NCBI GenBank assembly: GCA_016722065.1 | Contig: JADKGX010000002.1 | Location: 558,001-622,000 of the forward strand | DNA length: 64,000 nt | From: Planctomycetota bacterium | Lineage (GTDB): Bacteria > Planctomycetota > UBA8742 > UBA2392 | Reading direction: 5' to 3' | Part shown: positions 24,911 through 33,993 of the stretch, piece after piece | How positions within the stretch are numbered: the stretch's first letter is position 1 | Layout of the letters: each line of letters starts with the position of its first letter | The notes under the pieces: generated by a model | The model's database searches: none | The model's input: only the letters and a program-made list of their open reading frames with translations | Told to the model about the DNA's origin: nothing | Program-made: the position numbers and the translations under genes

Positions 24911-27900
24911 CTAGTTGCCAGTTGGAATCTCTTCGTCAGACTCACGGTACCAGAATGCCCGCTGGCGGCGCACGAGATCACGGAAGTTCTCAAACTCGTC
25001 GCCCAGACGCTCGTACCGCACGCGGTAGACCCATTCTTCACCCAGGTAGCGCGGGTTGAAGAACGCCTTGGAGACCTTGCTGGCGCCAATGTCTGCGGGG
25101 CTTGGCATATCCGGCACGCTGGTGTCCAACGTCAGGCCGGCCTTGGCAACCCGGCCGCGCAGCCCACGCACAACAACGTTTGCCCAATCCCAGTCACGGC
25201 TGACGTTCTGGAACACAGCCACGCCCCACATCTCGCTGACATAACGGGTGATGAAGCGGGGGGCGTCTGCACCGTCCCAACGGTTGGCAGGACCAATCTT
25301 GTCGGCCAGGCGCGTAATCACCTGCCAGACACCTGCTTCGTCGCGATACACCAATGGTGGAGGAACAGTCCAGCGGCGCCATGTCTGAAAGTTCTCGGGC
25401 AGGCCGTTGTCTTTGACTTCCGTGTCTTCAAAATCGCTGGAATCCACGGCCTTGCCGCGGCGGACGTCGCCGCCAGCCGACACGAACTTGTCGCGGAACT
25501 TACTTACGTAACGAATCACGGGCACGTTCTGGATCGTGAATCCATCGGCCTTTGCGCGGTCTTCCGCCTCTTGCCAGGACTCCGCCTTGGTGCCAGCGGG
25601 TTCCTTCATGCCGTCGACGAAAACACCAACCACGATGTCCTGTTCAACACTCTTGCTGCGCACGATCTTGACTTTCACGACTTCCGGGCCGGGCTTGGCA
25701 CCCTTGGCGGTTTCGTATTCGGCTTCCGTGACGTAGCTGACCTTGCCGTCAGCACCCACCAGTTCATAACCGTCCATCACATCAGGTTCTGTAACGGTGC
25801 GGGTTTGCTTGATCAGGCGCATCAGCGGGGCAACGGCCTTGCCGTCCTTGAACATCATCTTGACGTTTTCCGTAACCAGCTTCCAACGGTCACCGCCGTA
25901 ACTGCCCTTGTAGCCGGCGTCGTCCTGGGCGGCCGGCGCGTATTCGTACATGTAGACGTACTCGTACTCATATTCCTTCAGGTACAGAATCTGGTCCAGG
26001 TGATCGCGAACCAGATCGCCCTTTTCATCGGTCACCGGAATGCGCGCGCCACTCAGTTCGTCGAAGTAGTCTTCCCAGGCGTCGTGCTGGTCAAAGCGAG
26101 CAACCGGCACAGCGCCTTCGCCGGCGTTGCCCAGCGGAGCGTAAACGTATTCTTCGCCGGCCTTGAGGTCAGCACCCTCAGGAATCGGCGCCATACGGTT
26201 GGTCGTGAATTCGCCGTCCGGGTCGCGCAGGAAATCACCGGGCTCCAGGACGCGCGGGTCGTAGGGTCGGCCAGTAACGTAATCGCTGGTTGTCAGAATC
26301 ACTTCACCCTTGGGGCCGCGGCGGCCGGTGTCGGTGCCGCGCTTGATCGTCTCTGCGGCCTTGTGGTCGTCGGCCCCGACAAACGTTCCCATCTTGATCT
26401 TGGGCAGGCCTACCAGGGGATCGTCCGCAGTCAGCGGGCGACCAACAATGTTGCTGGTGTCCTTGTAGCGGCTGAGGGTTGCCGCACCCAGGCGCTTGCT
26501 CCAGATATCCCATTCCGCCTGGCTGACTGAATCGCCTGCCTGGTAGGTCACCAGGTACTTGCGCAGCGCGCGGCCACGCTGGTCGATCAGCTTGACGGGT
26601 TTGCCAACTACGGTACCGCCAAACTGGATTGTGCTGTCGTCTATCGCGGCAGCATTGCCAAACCGCGCGTCAGCGGGGTTCACGATCTTGCCGTTGATCT
26701 TGTAAGTGTCATTGCGCTGGCCAGGAATCTGCTTGCCGGTGTCAAAGCCAAACAGCACGTGGTCGCCGGCCTGGTATTGCCGGTAATGCGGCACCATGAC
26801 CGGTGTGCCAATGGCCTTGTGCCCGGTTTCCAGTATTCCGTAGCTGTGCTCGCCTTCGCCTGACCCCGCAACGCGGGCGTTGAGATACCCGGGGTCGTTG
26901 GCGCGCAGTACGCGGCCGAAGCGATCGACGCAATCGCCAGCCTCGTAGCGGCGCTGTGTAAGCTTTCCCCACATCTTGTCACTGTCGCCAGAAATCAGCC
27001 GTGCGCCGTCTGGCAGCGTGTCGCCAGTGCCAAAGATGCCAGCAAACGTGTTGTCGGTGTAGACCGCCACATAGCGCACCGATTCCGTGCGCTCGCCACC
27101 CTGCACGTTTACAACGCGATAGGCCAGGCAACGCGGCCCGGAAAGATCCGGTGCGGTACGATCATGGGCCCGGCCAATCTGGCGCTGGAACTCCGAAAGC
27201 GGGTGCAGCAGCGAAATCGGCTCCGTGCTTTGGGCCATGTTGCCCGCCCACTCCCACATCTGTTCCTGTTCCGTGACGCGCTGCAGCACATAGGGGTCGC
27301 TGATGGCGCGATAGGACTTCTTGACGTTGGCCCGGCGTTCTGCCACGGCTTCAGGCTTCAAGACTGATTCTTCGGGGTCCGCGGGCCACTCTGTATCCCA
27401 AGGGTCCTTTTCCACATTGCGGGTATAGACCTGCAGCTCGAAATCGAGGTGGCAGTCAACCGGCACGCCTTCCATGTCTGTCGTGTTGCCACCCTTGACC
27501 TCCAGCGGTTCCGGCGGACGCCCCAGATCAACATCATCGGGGTTCTTGTCAGGAAGGGTGGTCTGCTTGACCTGGCGGGTGTTGTTGTTGACGACACGGA
27601 ACAACACGTACCAGTACTCGCGGCTGGTGCCGTCTGGATAGTCAATCACGATCCGCTTGGGTTCCTGCAAGTCGATCTTGAGCTGCCACTGTGGGTCATT
27701 CAGGTTGCGTTCGTTCTTGGCGGCAAATTCCTCATAGCTTTCGCCACCGTAAACGTCAGGCCCGCCCCAGGTGCCCGCCTTACTCGAACCGTTGCCTTGG
27801 CGCGGGTTGTCGGGGCCTTGATGGCTTTCGCGTGAACCCTCTTTGCCCAGTTTGGAATGCTCACTCTCAGGGATTTCCTTGAGGGATTTCTGGGCCAGGC

Positions 27901-27961
27901 TCAGGTTGAACACAAACCCGACCAGCATCACCGCAGCAAGGGCGCGAATCGCAATGCGCAT
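24911..27961 (-). CDS. Large exported protein of unknown family
   Basis: The 1016-residue product has a Sec signal peptide (predicted cut LSLA|QKS, after residue 23). I recognise no domain. The sequence is rich in charged and aromatic residues. A recurring Y-x-A-G-D-like turn appears at about residues 337 (YEAGD), 394 (YQAGD) and 471 (YQAGD), with a variant LEPGD near 571. A Tyr-rich patch (YLKEYEYEYVYMYEYAP) occurs in the middle third. No transmembrane segment or lipobox is seen, so it is probably periplasmic or surface-located. It is transcribed alone, with its own UUCG terminator. The start ATG has GGAG-like sequence upstream. Function unknown. Confidence 0.75.
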   Translation of the reverse strand: MRIAIRALAAVMLVGFVFNLSLAQKSLKEIPESEHSKLGKEGSRESHQGPDNPRQGNGSSKAGTWGGPDVYGGESYEEFAAKNERNLNDPQWQLKIDLQEPKRIVIDYPDGTSREYWYVLFRVVNNNTRQVKQTTLPDKNPDDVDLGRPPEPLEVKGGNTTDMEGVPVDCHLDFELQVYTRNVEKDPWDTEWPADPEESVLKPEAVAERRANVKKSYRAISDPYVLQRVTEQEQMWEWAGNMAQSTEPISLLHPLSEFQRQIGRAHDRTAPDLSGPRCLAYRVVNVQGGERTESVRYVAVYTDNTFAGIFGTGDTLPDGARLISGDSDKMWGKLTQRRYEAGDCVDRFGRVLRANDPGYLNARVAGSGEGEHSYGILETGHKAIGTPVMVPHYRQYQAGDHVLFGFDTGKQIPGQRNDTYKINGKIVNPADARFGNAAAIDDSTIQFGGTVVGKPVKLIDQRGRALRKYLVTYQAGDSVSQAEWDIWSKRLGAATLSRYKDTSNIVGRPLTADDPLVGLPKIKMGTFVGADDHKAAETIKRGTDTGRRGPKGEVILTTSDYVTGRPYDPRVLEPGDFLRDPDGEFTTNRMAPIPEGADLKAGEEYVYAPLGNAGEGAVPVARFDQHDAWEDYFDELSGARIPVTDEKGDLVRDHLDQILYLKEYEYEYVYMYEYAPAAQDDAGYKGSYGGDRWKLVTENVKMMFKDGKAVAPLMRLIKQTRTVTEPDVMDGYELVGADGKVSYVTEAEYETAKGAKPGPEVVKVKIVRSKSVEQDIVVGVFVDGMKEPAGTKAESWQEAEDRAKADGFTIQNVPVIRYVSKFRDKFVSAGGDVRRGKAVDSSDFEDTEVKDNGLPENFQTWRRWTVPPPLVYRDEAGVWQVITRLADKIGPANRWDGADAPRFITRYVSEMWGVAVFQNVSRDWDWANVVVRGLRGRVAKAGLTLDTSVPDMPSPADIGASKVSKAFFNPRYLGEEWVYRVRYERLGDEFENFRDLVRRQRAFWYRESDEEIPTGN

Positions 27962-28233
27962 GGAAGCTCCACAACAGTTAACAAACCAGCAAACGTGCTA
28001 CGCAAGCACAGCCATACAGGCACAACCAAAGCCGGCTGCGGCCTTGCGCTGACACACCTGCGGGGGGTCCGGGCAGTCTAGTCCAGCCCCTTACCCCGTC
28101 AAGGCTTGCATTGTCACGGGAGTGTCTGTTTTGGACGCCGTTTTGTGGCGCAAGTTGACTTTCGTAATCCCTTGGCTTGCTGGCGCCCGTCGATATCATC
28201 CTGCCCACTCGAATTTCAACTACTGGAGTCCAC

Positions 28234-28719
28234 ATGTACCGAAGCGTGCTCGTTTGTGCGTTGCTTGTGCTGTTTCTTGCTGCCTGTGGCTCGGGGGTTC
28301 CGCCTGAAGCATCCAGCAGCCTGCAGAAGGTTGCTTCAGCCCTGCAATCCAAGGACAAAGCTGCCATCGCAGCCGTCGTGGTGCCCGGCCAGCGCAAGGG
28401 TGCCATTGGTGTTCCAGCGGGCATTGGCATTACCGGTACCGACAAGAAGGTCTCCGAATTCACGCTGGACGACCTGCTTTCGGTGGAGTTCTTTGCCACG
28501 GTCAAGGCCGTCAAACCAAACTCCGATCTGCAAGAAATGGACGACGACAAAACAGCCCGCCTGGGCGTGGACTTTGAATATGGCGAGGGCATGAGTGCCG
28601 TGCGCAGCCTGATTTTGAAGAAGGAAGGCGATTCCTGGCTGCTGGACATGAAAGCCACGCTGGAATGGTGGGAAAAGATGAACGGCAGCAGCGCGCTGGC
28701 CGCGGTTGGCGCCAAGTAG
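28234..28719 (+). CDS. Small lipoprotein of unknown function
   Basis: The 161-residue lipoprotein has lipobox LAAC with Cys at 18. A short domain then contains SSSLQKVASALQSKDKAAIAAVVVPGQ, a DDLLSVEFFATVKAV stretch and a final DSWLLDMKATLEWWEKM. The layout of paired helices then strands that end in a buried DSWLLDM resembles NTF2-like or DUF4878-like lipoproteins, but that is a guess. ATG 28234 follows GGAG by 8 bases; the longer frame from 28177 would bury the signal peptide. Monocistronic, ending at a strong terminator. Divergent from the large exported-protein gene; 27962-28233 should hold both promoters. Confidence 0.75.
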   Translation: MYRSVLVCALLVLFLAACGSGVPPEASSSLQKVASALQSKDKAAIAAVVVPGQRKGAIGVPAGIGITGTDKKVSEFTLDDLLSVEFFATVKAVKPNSDLQEMDDDKTARLGVDFEYGEGMSAVRSLILKKEGDSWLLDMKATLEWWEKMNGSSALAAVGAK

Positions 28720-28740
28720 ACTGGCCTGCATCACGATTGA

Positions 28741-28771
28741 AAAAGACCCGGCGCAATGCGCTGGGTCTTTT
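28741..28771 (+). terminator. Terminator after the small lipoprotein gene
   Basis: A 14-bp stem with one G-T pair (AAAAGACCCGGCGC with GCGCTGGGTCTTTT) closes on AAT. The 3' arm itself ends in TTTT, followed by GTTTG. Confidence 0.85.
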
Positions 28772-28905
28772 GTTTGGGCCTGAGTTGCGGCTGCCCATCG
28801 CCGCGCATCCGGGAAGGTACAACCAACGCGCGCCGAAGCAGGACGTTCAACAAGGGTCGCTGTTCAACACCCTTTGGCAGGTCGCCCCTTTCAAGGACCC
28901 CACCC

Positions 28906-29817
28906 ATGACACGCATTGTTGCCGCGTTACTTGCCGTTGCACTGTGCACGGTCTTCACATTGGCTGAGGAAGAAAAGCCACCCGTGCGTTTTCCCTTCGG
29001 CCCCAGCCAGACCACATTGCCCTTTGAAGTCGTCCAACAGGACGGCAAGACCGCCTGGAAGATTGTGGGCAAAGGCAGCGTGCGCGTGGAGGACCTGGTC
29101 GGTGGCCTGTCCACCGCCAATGCCCTGCGGGTCAGCTACAGCCAGTATGCTTCCGGCAGGCTGCGCGAGAACTTGCCCTACGTGGGGCCCGACGCCGGCG
29201 TGGTCATTCCCAGTGCCGAATTGGCCGACTATTCGTCTGAATTGCTTTCAGCGGCAGGCCTGACCCTCGTTGGTGCCAGCACCGGCAAGGCCAGAGTTGT
29301 CAGCACCAGCGAAGCCCCGGCCTATGCCCTGTATGTGGCGGAATCGGACCTGGAGAAACTAGCAGCCAGTGAGTGGGTGGTGGTGCGTGGTGCGCCAAAG
29401 TACGCCAGCATGGACGTGATTTCCATGGTCGCCCAGTCGCGGCGCCGCGCAGACGGGTCGGTCAGCTTCAGCGCGCAAGCCGGCAGCTTTATCATTACCG
29501 GCATGGCTGGCGAGATTCGCACCATGCTGCGCCTGATGCGCGACCTGGACCAGCCCGGTGCTGGCAGCGAAGGCAAGCTGGTGCGTGTGTACGACATTCC
29601 GGCATCTGTCAAGGCCGCCGACGCGGCGCTGGTGATTCGCGCCTTGTTTGAGGAACCCGGCCAGACAATCCAGAACGTCGAAAAGAACATCGTGATCATG
29701 ACCAACCGGCGCAGCGATTTGAACGTCACCGCCCTGCCTGCCAACAACCGCATTGTTGTGCGGGCAACGGCAGGAGACCACGCGCTGGTGCAAAGCACCA
29801 TTGACTCAATGAAGTAG
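28906..29817 (+). CDS. Exported secretin N-domain-like protein
   Basis: The 303-residue product has a signal peptide (cut near TLA|EEE). Two segments resemble secretin/NolW-type N domains: SFIITGMAGEIRTMLRLMRD followed by LDQP, and VTALPANNRIVVRATAGDHALVQ near the C terminus. In type II/III secretion and pilus secretins these modules precede the pore domain. No pore domain is encoded here, so it is a free periplasmic relative. ATG 28906 follows AAGGA by about 10 bases. It lies 42 bases before a gene for a similar protein, and the pair look co-transcribed. No secretion ATPase or pilus genes are adjacent. Fold call tentative. Confidence 0.6.
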   Translation: MTRIVAALLAVALCTVFTLAEEEKPPVRFPFGPSQTTLPFEVVQQDGKTAWKIVGKGSVRVEDLVGGLSTANALRVSYSQYASGRLRENLPYVGPDAGVVIPSAELADYSSELLSAAGLTLVGASTGKARVVSTSEAPAYALYVAESDLEKLAASEWVVVRGAPKYASMDVISMVAQSRRRADGSVSFSAQAGSFIITGMAGEIRTMLRLMRDLDQPGAGSEGKLVRVYDIPASVKAADAALVIRALFEEPGQTIQNVEKNIVIMTNRRSDLNVTALPANNRIVVRATAGDHALVQSTIDSMK

Positions 29818-29859
29818 CCATCAACGCCGCCAAAGCGTAAAACAGCGACGGAGGATTCC

Positions 29860-30951
29860 ATGAAACGGACTCTCGTCGCTGTTTTGCTTTTCACTCTGGC
29901 ACTGGTTGCCAATGCTTCCGCACAAGCCGAGAACGCCCAGCCCGACTGGCGCACCGTCCGCGCCACGAAGGCTTTTCTTTGGCAATACTACGAAAAAGAC
30001 TCCAAGCGTTACGACTTGCCGCCTGTGGCTCTGCTGCATCACTTTGCCGAAGTTGCCAAGGTCAGCCTGCGCGTGGACGAGCGCGCTGTTTCAACCATGA
30101 ACCCGTTGACCCTGGTTCTGGGCGAAGGAGTGGAAGCCCCTGCCTTGTTTGACCTGTGCCAACTGGCGTTATCGCCCCGGTTCATGGTTGTTCCAGAAGC
30201 TGGCGTGGGGCGCTTTGGCGTCGTTGCGGCCACAGATTTGCCCTCGCGCGCGCCACGGTTTGTTGAATCCGAACTGGACACCCTGAGTTCCCAGGAATGG
30301 GGCTGGCTGCAGTTTGACCTTGGCGGGCGCGATCTGCGAACCGTGGAACGGGCACTCACGCCGATGCGCACGATCTCTGCCAAGCTGGAGGGCGTGAACG
30401 ATAACCGTTCGATCCTGGTGCTGGAAACTGCGACCAACCTTCGCAAGTTCCGTGACCTGCTGCCCACCCTGGACCGCCCACGCGAAGTCGTACCGCTGGT
30501 GCCTTATCAGCGGGCAGCGCAATCTGAAATCGGCAAGCTGGTCACCAGCTTGCGCGCCTACTTGAAGCTGTTTGCCTACAACAGTGGCATTCGTGAAGAA
30601 ACCGTATCACTGAACTGGGACCTGCAAAGCGGCGTCGTCAGCGGCATGATTCCAAAGCCACTGGCCCAGTCGATCGATGCGGCGATTGAGGCCGCAGACG
30701 CCCTGCAAAACAAACGTGACACAGAAGCTGCCGCCAGCGACAAGCGCTTTGTCCTGTTCACCCTTGCTTCACCAGCCGACATGACGGTGGTCCAGTTTTC
30801 GGCCCGCCTGCGCTTGTTGTTTGAAACCGAAGCAGGTCTGGGAGATGCCCGGTTTGTCGCCCGCGACGACAAACAACCAACCCTGCTGATTCGCTGCCGG
30901 CCCTGGCTGGAAGCCGAAATCAAAGACGCCGCAGCGTTGATGGGCAAATAG
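29860..30951 (+). CDS. Exported protein, possible secretin N-domain relative
   Basis: The 363-residue product has a clear signal peptide (cut ASA|QAE, after residue 21). A stretch SILVLETATNLRKFRDLLPTLDRP has the strand-helix-LD pattern of secretin N domains, as in its upstream neighbour. A final TLLIRCRPWLEAEIKDAAALM is similar in pattern. It has no transmembrane segment and no pore domain. ATG with a strong GGAGGA 6 bases upstream. Order and spacing suggest the two genes form one operon that ends near a weak hairpin at 31005-31026. Role unknown; envelope location is the only firm statement. Confidence 0.6.
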   Translation: MKRTLVAVLLFTLALVANASAQAENAQPDWRTVRATKAFLWQYYEKDSKRYDLPPVALLHHFAEVAKVSLRVDERAVSTMNPLTLVLGEGVEAPALFDLCQLALSPRFMVVPEAGVGRFGVVAATDLPSRAPRFVESELDTLSSQEWGWLQFDLGGRDLRTVERALTPMRTISAKLEGVNDNRSILVLETATNLRKFRDLLPTLDRPREVVPLVPYQRAAQSEIGKLVTSLRAYLKLFAYNSGIREETVSLNWDLQSGVVSGMIPKPLAQSIDAAIEAADALQNKRDTEAAASDKRFVLFTLASPADMTVVQFSARLRLLFETEAGLGDARFVARDDKQPTLLIRCRPWLEAEIKDAAALMGK

Positions 30952-31322
30952 CCACGCAAGTGCGTGCATACTGGAAAATTGGGGCTGTGTTTGCGCCTGT
31001 CGGCAACCCGCATGGGGTGCGGGTTTCCGCTTGGCTGACCGTACAACACTTTGGCGTGGAAGCACTTGCGGCATATGCTGGATTGTCTGAAAATCGCCAC
31101 GGCAAAACGCCGAATGATTAATCAGTGAAGTGCCTGCGATCGAGCCCTGACTGCAATTTCCCGCCCTGAACAGACAATCGTTCCGCCGCCGAAGCACCGA
31201 CTCCGCCGCAAACCCGCTTAACAGAGCGAATTATCTGGACAAGACCCCGGCCAACGTCCGTTAATATGTACGGAAAGGCGAGGTCAGCCCCGGGACGTAT
31301 CCGGGCCTGCGGAGATTGCAAA
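30952..31322. other. Intergenic region before the HEAT/TPR-VWA operon
   Basis: An 8-bp stem (AACCCGCA 31005-31012 with TGCGGGTT 31018-31025) may end the upstream operon, with only a short T-run. TAATAT at 31262-31267 could be a -10 element for the downstream operon, but no well-spaced -35 is seen. No gene is recognised. Confidence 0.35.
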
Positions 31323-32759
31323 ATGTCATATCGCCTGTTACAGTTACTGACACTCCCCATCATCGCCCTGATTGCAGCCCAATTGCCGGCTCAATCTACG
31401 GAGTTTCGCCAAGCTGTAAGAAAGCTGTCCGCCCCCACCGCCATTGAGCGTGCAGAGGCCGTTGCTGCCATTGCCGGCCTTAAAGACGACATCAGCGCTG
31501 ATCTGCGACTTGCCTTCAAGAGTGCCAGTGATACTGAACGCACAGGGCTGTTCGAGGCCGTGGAGTCGCGCCAGGACGCGGCGTTGCTGCACCAGGCAAT
31601 GCAGTCCATGGCCGAGTGCGCCGAGCCCGCCAACGCCCTGTATGAGGCCGCGCGTTCCTATGCGCTGTCGTTGCCGGCCGACAAGCAATATCTGGACGAA
31701 GTCAACCTGTCCGCAACTGAGAAAGCGGTGTGGCAGGAGATCTCAAGCCTTTGGTTGCAACGCGAAATCGTGGCCAGCCTGCTGGACGCGCTGCAGAAGC
31801 CGGGCAAGTTTCAGGGGCAGTTTCAGGTTCTGCGAACCCGCGACAGCGCCGCCGTAGACAAGCAGTTGCTGGCATTGATTGACCTTGAACCCGCGGTTCT
31901 GGAGGCGCTGAACTTGGGCAGCCTGCGCCGCTTTGATGAGGGCATTGAAGCGGATCGACTGTTCAGCAACCCCTGGCGCAAGCTCACACTGGCCCGGGGC
32001 AATTTTGACGATGCGCTTCAAATGATCCGCACGAACCAGGACCCTGATCGCAACGCCGCTGTGTCGCGCGACATTCTGCTGGCCAGTGTGGAGGTACTGT
32101 CGGACCTGCGCTGTGCTGCGGTGCGTGCGTTGGCCAGCAGCGAACAAAGCCAGGCCCTGGTGCCTTTCCTTCGCGCCCTGCACACCAGTGCCGGCAGCCT
32201 GGAGCCCGCGCCAGCATTGCGCGCTGCGGTAAGCACGGAAGGCCTGCGCACGGAGATTGAACTGACACTCGCCCGCTTTGGAGACCGCGAACTGGTGGAT
32301 GCCAGGGTGGCCGAATTGCGTGCGCAAGTGGAGCGTTACAGTGCTGTACCAGGCAATGTTACGTACAAGATTGCCAACCGCCCCGACCTGGCCGCGCGCA
32401 ACGAAGCCGCACACTTGTTGCTGCGCAGTGGCGACCCGGCAAGCGCTGAAAAAGAGTGGCTTTCGCTGGTCAAGGACGGCCGGGAGCTGGAGCGTCTGGC
32501 CAAGGATTCTCAGCGCAGCGCCGTGGCATCTTTCATCGGTTCCATCTACTATAATCTGGCCTGCGCACAGGCCCTTCAGTTGAAGCTGACCCGCGCCGCA
32601 GAAAGCTTGGAGACCGCCGTTGCCAGTGGCTACCGCGATTTTGCCTGGATGCTGGAAGACGGCGACCTTGGTGCCCTGCGCCGGACGCCCGAGTTCCGTG
32701 CATGGTTCAGCGACCTTGCGCCGCCTGCCTTGGTGGATCGCCTGCCTGCTGTGGACTAG
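31323..32759 (+). CDS. Exported HEAT/TPR-like repeat protein
   Basis: The 478-residue product has a signal peptide (cut LPA|QST). Helical repeats follow: LSAPTAIERAEAVAAIAGLKDDISADLRLAF is HEAT-like. Near the C terminus YYNLACAQALQLKLTRAAESLETAV is TPR-like, with a typical 'DPDLAALR.TPEF..W' ending (DGDLGALRRTPEFRAWF). It is probably a periplasmic scaffold. ATG 31323 follows GGAG by 10 bases; the upstream frame from 31266 is not used. It is first of four overlapping genes (31323-37524), including a VWA/GATase membrane protein, so it may belong to a membrane-associated complex. Function inferred from fold only. Confidence 0.7.
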   Translation: MSYRLLQLLTLPIIALIAAQLPAQSTEFRQAVRKLSAPTAIERAEAVAAIAGLKDDISADLRLAFKSASDTERTGLFEAVESRQDAALLHQAMQSMAECAEPANALYEAARSYALSLPADKQYLDEVNLSATEKAVWQEISSLWLQREIVASLLDALQKPGKFQGQFQVLRTRDSAAVDKQLLALIDLEPAVLEALNLGSLRRFDEGIEADRLFSNPWRKLTLARGNFDDALQMIRTNQDPDRNAAVSRDILLASVEVLSDLRCAAVRALASSEQSQALVPFLRALHTSAGSLEPAPALRAAVSTEGLRTEIELTLARFGDRELVDARVAELRAQVERYSAVPGNVTYKIANRPDLAARNEAAHLLLRSGDPASAEKEWLSLVKDGRELERLAKDSQRSAVASFIGSIYYNLACAQALQLKLTRAAESLETAVASGYRDFAWMLEDGDLGALRRTPEFRAWFSDLAPPALVDRLPAVD

Positions 32760-33993
32760 TCTTGCGCCTGCACTTTTCGCCCAGGGTGCCGCGGGTTTGG
32801 CCGCCCCAACAGCCCTGGAGCGAGAAACCGCGCGCGCAGAGCTTGGCGAAAAAGTTCTTCCCCTCTATCGCGAAGCACTCAAGGAAGGCGCGGCACCGGC
32901 CCTGCTGGTCGACGCCCTGATGGAGCTTGGCCGCCGCCGCGAACAGGCCGATATCGGGCTGATTGCCCGACACGTTTCGTCGCTTGACCCGCACGTGGCA
33001 GGGGCCGCCGTGGATGCCTTGAAGGCCTACGGTCGGGCCGGCCTGAAGGCCGTGCAGGCACTCGACACCAAGGTGATTGACGCCCAGACGCGCAAACAGG
33101 CGCTGGAGTTATTGCTGCTGGATCACGTCAAGAATTGCTGCCGCCGTGACCAGAATGTCAACCCGTTCCACTTTGCCTATGATGGCCGGATTGATGAGCT
33201 GTACTCCATCGACCAGCCGGTCGACGACCTGTTGATGAAGCTGCTTCGCGATGCGCTACCCGACATTCGCGCTGACATTGACGGCACGCGTTACAATTAT
33301 TGGGGCTACCAGGCCCGCAACGAGCAACCGTTCATCGACTATGGCGGGCTTGCCGTGGCGGCCTTGGCAAAGCGCAAACCGGACGCATTGGAACGCGAGT
33401 TCGGCGACCTGGCCCGTGTTGAACAGAGTGATTCACAGTGGTACGGCTGGGGGAACCAGCGCAGTTCCGTCACGCTGGAACTGGCCTGTTTCTTTGCCCA
33501 GCGCGGACAGACGGCCTTGGTCGACAAGGTGATCAACGACATCCAATCCATGTTGCGCTGGCAGCAGGCCAATTGGGGTGCGCCTTACCATGTGCAGATT
33601 GCAGTGTTGCAGCATGTCGCACTTGGCGAACACAACGCGGCACTGGAACGCCTCAATGGTGCCATTTCGACCATCGGGCTGGACCCCGACCCGAATGCGG
33701 CTTTTGCCCACTACCTGCGCGCGCGCATACTGTTGACGCTGGGCGAAGAAGGCGAAGCCCTGCACGCGATTGAAGAAGCCATGGAGGCCGCCGATCAGCC
33801 ACCGCTGCTGGTGCTGGTGGATGGGGCCTTTGACGGGCTGCGCAATGAGCGTCGTTTCCGCAACGTGCAGCGCCTTTGCGAATTGCGCGAAAGGGTCGTG
33901 CCCGCCGCTTCGCGCCCCTGGCACAAGGGCGAACCAGAGCCCGAGCCAGACCCGGACGAACAAGACCCGGATACCGATAACCAAGATGATTAG
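32698..33993 (+). CDS. Exported TPR-like repeat protein
   Basis: The product is about 431 residues, with a signal peptide (LRRLPWWIACLLWTSLAPAL, cut LFA|QGA). Alpha-helical repeats follow, with a TPR-like C-terminal part (YLRARILLTLGEEGEALHAIEEAMEAADQ) and an acidic Pro/Asp/Glu tail. The start is uncertain. GTG 32698 gives a proper n-region and overlaps the previous gene by 62 bases; TTG 32716 is an alternative; ATG 32620 would place the signal internally. The stop overlaps the next start by 8 bases. It shares architecture with the preceding product, suggesting paired scaffolds. Role unknown. Confidence 0.65.
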   Translation: MHGSATLRRLPWWIACLLWTSLAPALFAQGAAGLAAPTALERETARAELGEKVLPLYREALKEGAAPALLVDALMELGRRREQADIGLIARHVSSLDPHVAGAAVDALKAYGRAGLKAVQALDTKVIDAQTRKQALELLLLDHVKNCCRRDQNVNPFHFAYDGRIDELYSIDQPVDDLLMKLLRDALPDIRADIDGTRYNYWGYQARNEQPFIDYGGLAVAALAKRKPDALEREFGDLARVEQSDSQWYGWGNQRSSVTLELACFFAQRGQTALVDKVINDIQSMLRWQQANWGAPYHVQIAVLQHVALGEHNAALERLNGAISTIGLDPDPNAAFAHYLRARILLTLGEEGEALHAIEEAMEAADQPPLLVLVDGAFDGLRNERRFRNVQRLCELRERVVPAASRPWHKGEPEPEPDPDEQDPDTDNQDD

